From positions 1 to 6,566 of the forward strand of contig CADCQO010000165.1 in NCBI GenBank assembly GCA_902803585.1: 6,566 nt of DNA, given 5' to 3'. The notes below the pieces were generated by a model. The model was not told where the DNA came from, searched no databases, and saw only the letters and a program-made list of their open reading frames with translations. Source of the DNA: an uncultured Ruminococcus sp. (GTDB taxonomy: Bacteria; Bacillota; Clostridia; Oscillospirales; Acutalibacteraceae). Positions 4,833 to 6,566 of the stretch are shown in pieces (position 1 is the first letter of the stretch; each line of letters opens with the position of its first letter). Position numbers and translations under genes: made by a program.

Positions 4833-6566
4833 TCAGCGTCCGATTCCTAAAGTTTTCAGCAGTGCGGCAGAATAACTCTGTCGGACAAGCCTCATCATCT
4901 CACCATGTTCTTCAAAGCTCTGCTGTCCATACTTTTCAGACAGCACACAAACCAGCGCACCCTCTGCACACTTGTTATTTTTCCACAAATAACGATACCA
5001 GAAATCTTCTGCTGTCTTTTTCCAGCCCGCGCCGGTAATTTGCAGAATCAGCCTTTTCGCTTCTTCATAATTGCCCTGTTCAATTTCATACAGTGCCAGA
5101 TTCAGCAGAGCCTGCGGCCGATTTTTGACGACATCGCCAAATAAAAGCAAAGGGATACTGTACACCTGATGGCCGGTCAGGTCATCACATTTCAGATGGG
5201 CAAAACGCAGCAGGAACGCGAGGTTGCTGCGGGTAGAGTCTGTTTTCATTTCCAGAGTACGGATACAGAAATCAGCCGCACTTTTATAGTCGCCCCTGTA
5301 GAAATATTTGAAGACGTTTGTGCATTCTTCTATATCAAGCTGACTTTTATCTTCTATCATCAATCTTGCGGGGAAAACATTGGAAACTTCCGAAGAGTTC
5401 TCAATGCTTTCCATCACTGCTTTTTCTGCGGTAAAGTGCCTTCTGCTTCGCTCGCGTACAAGGAATTTTTTCTCAAACCGGAACTGTATTTCCTCACAGA
5501 TATCCTGTGTCCATGCGGAAGAGAATGTTTCAAAATCCCAGTCGCAGCGCAGCTGTGCCTTTGCCAGTGCGACACGGTCAAAACTTTTATTGGGTGCGAA
5601 ATTATCATACAGGAAATGGAAATAGCTGACGATAAACGGATCAGTAATCCTGTCCCTGCGCTGACGTTCCTTTTCAGGGTCAAGCGGAAAAGAGCCGACC
5701 GTGTAGACCATCTGCAGCGCTGTCTTAAAATCTACGCTGCGGGTATCCGTCACACACTCTATTGCCAGATCTCTGAACAGCTTCTGATGCTGTGCAATGT
5801 TCTGTATCACAATCTCTTCCATTTCGTCATTCAGCACAGCTTTTACTTCTTCGGCACGTTCTCCGCTGACCAGCCACAAATTCGTAAGTGCTGATACACA
5901 AATCAGATCCTTCCATGTGCGGGCACCGTGCTGCAGAAGCATCAGCAATTCATTTGTCAGTTCAAAGGTTTCGCTGATAAACGCTGAATAATTTTTCATT
6001 GTTTCCTTCATCATGGATTTCGTCATTTCCATTATCATCATCGCACCCAGACGCACCATTGCCAAAGAAGACGAGGAGCGCAGAAAAGCCTGTGCCTTTT
6101 GCCAGGGCGACTGACCTACACTGCACTGCCACAAAACCAATGACAGCGCATCGGCTTCCAGAAAGGCGGCTGCTTCTGCCCTCTCACGATAGCTGGCATT
6201 CAGTGCAAATACATAAGACGAGGCGGAATTAGTACCCATACACGCCGCTAACAGTTCTCTCTGCTCATGATTGAGCCATGTATACCGGAAAGCATTCCGG
6301 CACAGCGCCGCTGCATTTTCTCTTGACACGAACATATTGCCCTCAACGATCGTTTTGAGCTGTGCCATGTCCTCTGATTTTTCAAAAACGAGCTGTGTCA
6401 GGCTGTCAAAGATGCGGGGATTGTTGCTTTCCAGATCATACAGTGCAAAATTGATAACCTCCAGCCATCTGCTCTCGTTCAGTTTCTGACTCAGAATTTC
6501 AAACGGCTGCGGTGAGAAAGCATTCTTTGTCAGGCACAGGTGACAGCAGGCGTGTGCAGTGAGGAA
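4833..6566 (-). CDS. Unrecognised large helix-rich protein with TPR-like C-terminus; N-terminus beyond the right edge
   Basis: The frame is open from the right edge to the TGA at 4833-4835, giving 577 visible residues. The internal Met at 6368 has no ribosome site and 66 in-frame residues lie upstream of it, so the true start is off the window. The visible part is almost wholly alpha-helical in character. It begins with a Cys/His cluster (HACCHLC, residues 5-11), followed by helical repeats, a Met-rich helix (about 176-190) and a highly charged middle. Two TPR-like units lie near the end: FKYFYRGDYKSAADFCIRTLE at about 419-439 and LLNLALYEIEQGNYEEAKRL at 487-506. I see no signal peptide, membrane span or enzyme motif in this part. 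I do not recognise the family. A scaffold or protein-interaction role is suggested by the TPR-like repeats alone. It is co-directional with the ybjN-like, yrlA and rsr genes but separated from them by 329 bases with their own promoters. Confidence 0.85.
   Translation of the reverse strand, partial: FLTAHACCHLCLTKNAFSPQPFEILSQKLNESRWLEVINFALYDLESNNPRIFDSLTQLVFEKSEDMAQLKTIVEGNMFVSRENAAALCRNAFRYTWLNHEQRELLAACMGTNSASSYVFALNASYRERAEAAAFLEADALSLVLWQCSVGQSPWQKAQAFLRSSSSLAMVRLGAMMIMEMTKSMMKETMKNYSAFISETFELTNELLMLLQHGARTWKDLICVSALTNLWLVSGERAEEVKAVLNDEMEEIVIQNIAQHQKLFRDLAIECVTDTRSVDFKTALQMVYTVGSFPLDPEKERQRRDRITDPFIVSYFHFLYDNFAPNKSFDRVALAKAQLRCDWDFETFSSAWTQDICEEIQFRFEKKFLVRERSRRHFTAEKAVMESIENSSEVSNVFPARLMIEDKSQLDIEECTNVFKYFYRGDYKSAADFCIRTLEMKTDSTRSNLAFLLRFAHLKCDDLTGHQVYSIPLLLFGDVVKNRPQALLNLALYEIEQGNYEEAKRLILQITGAGWKKTAEDFWYRYLWKNNKCAEGALVCVLSEKYGQQSFEEHGEMMRLVRQSYSAALLKTLGIGR

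Noticed and set aside
5169..5894. Plus-strand open frame of 241 codons
   Set aside because: It lies entirely antisense to the large helical gene, with no ribosome site or recognisable domain.
1..6566. CRISPR array, rRNA, intact insertion sequence or prophage genes
   Set aside because: No regularly spaced repeats, rRNA-like stretches, transposase or integrase motifs were seen on either strand.

Overview
The window looks like chromosome of a low- to mid-GC Gram-positive of the Clostridia, most likely a Ruminococcus-type gut bacterium. I infer this from strong AGGAG-type ribosome binding sites, the TGTGGTAGAAT-style extended -10 boxes, and a secreted beta-helix protein with bacterial Ig-like domains. 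No taxon could be confirmed by search. All genes lie on the minus strand, so transcription runs from high to low coordinates.

From right to left: (1) the C-terminal 577 residues of a large, unrecognised, helix-rich protein with a TPR-like end (4833 to the window edge). (2) A 329-base gap with two look-alike promoters sharing a 17-base direct repeat, a leader with mutually exclusive hairpins, and a possible 19-codon leader ORF. (3) A YbjN-like (type III secretion chaperone-like fold) protein (3766-4503). (4) A 357-base gap holding a Y RNA gene (yrlA) whose core is a circularly permuted tRNA. Its acceptor stem is capped by a short loop. Its D, T and anticodon-like arms are all present, the last with a perfect tRNA-Lys(UUU) loop. 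The strand opening between the D and anticodon arms is joined to a long Ro60-type stem. An intrinsic terminator follows. (5) rsr, the bacterial Ro60 protein (TROVE plus vWA domains), starting 34 bases after that terminator's U tract (1921-3408), with its own strong terminator. (6) A promoter region containing what looks like a solitary IS200/IS605-family right end. (7) The N-terminal 567 residues of an exported right-handed beta-helix protein running off the left edge.

The centrepiece is the Ro60/Y RNA ribonucleoprotein locus. Ro60 is a ring-shaped RNA-binding protein, and Y RNAs tether it to effectors or gate access to it. No RtcB, RtcA or PNPase gene is visible here. Instead the adjacent co-directional gene is a YbjN-like protein, which makes it a guilt-by-association candidate partner. 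I see no promoter for rsr between the Y RNA terminator and the rsr start, so rsr is probably expressed by read-through from the Y RNA transcript.
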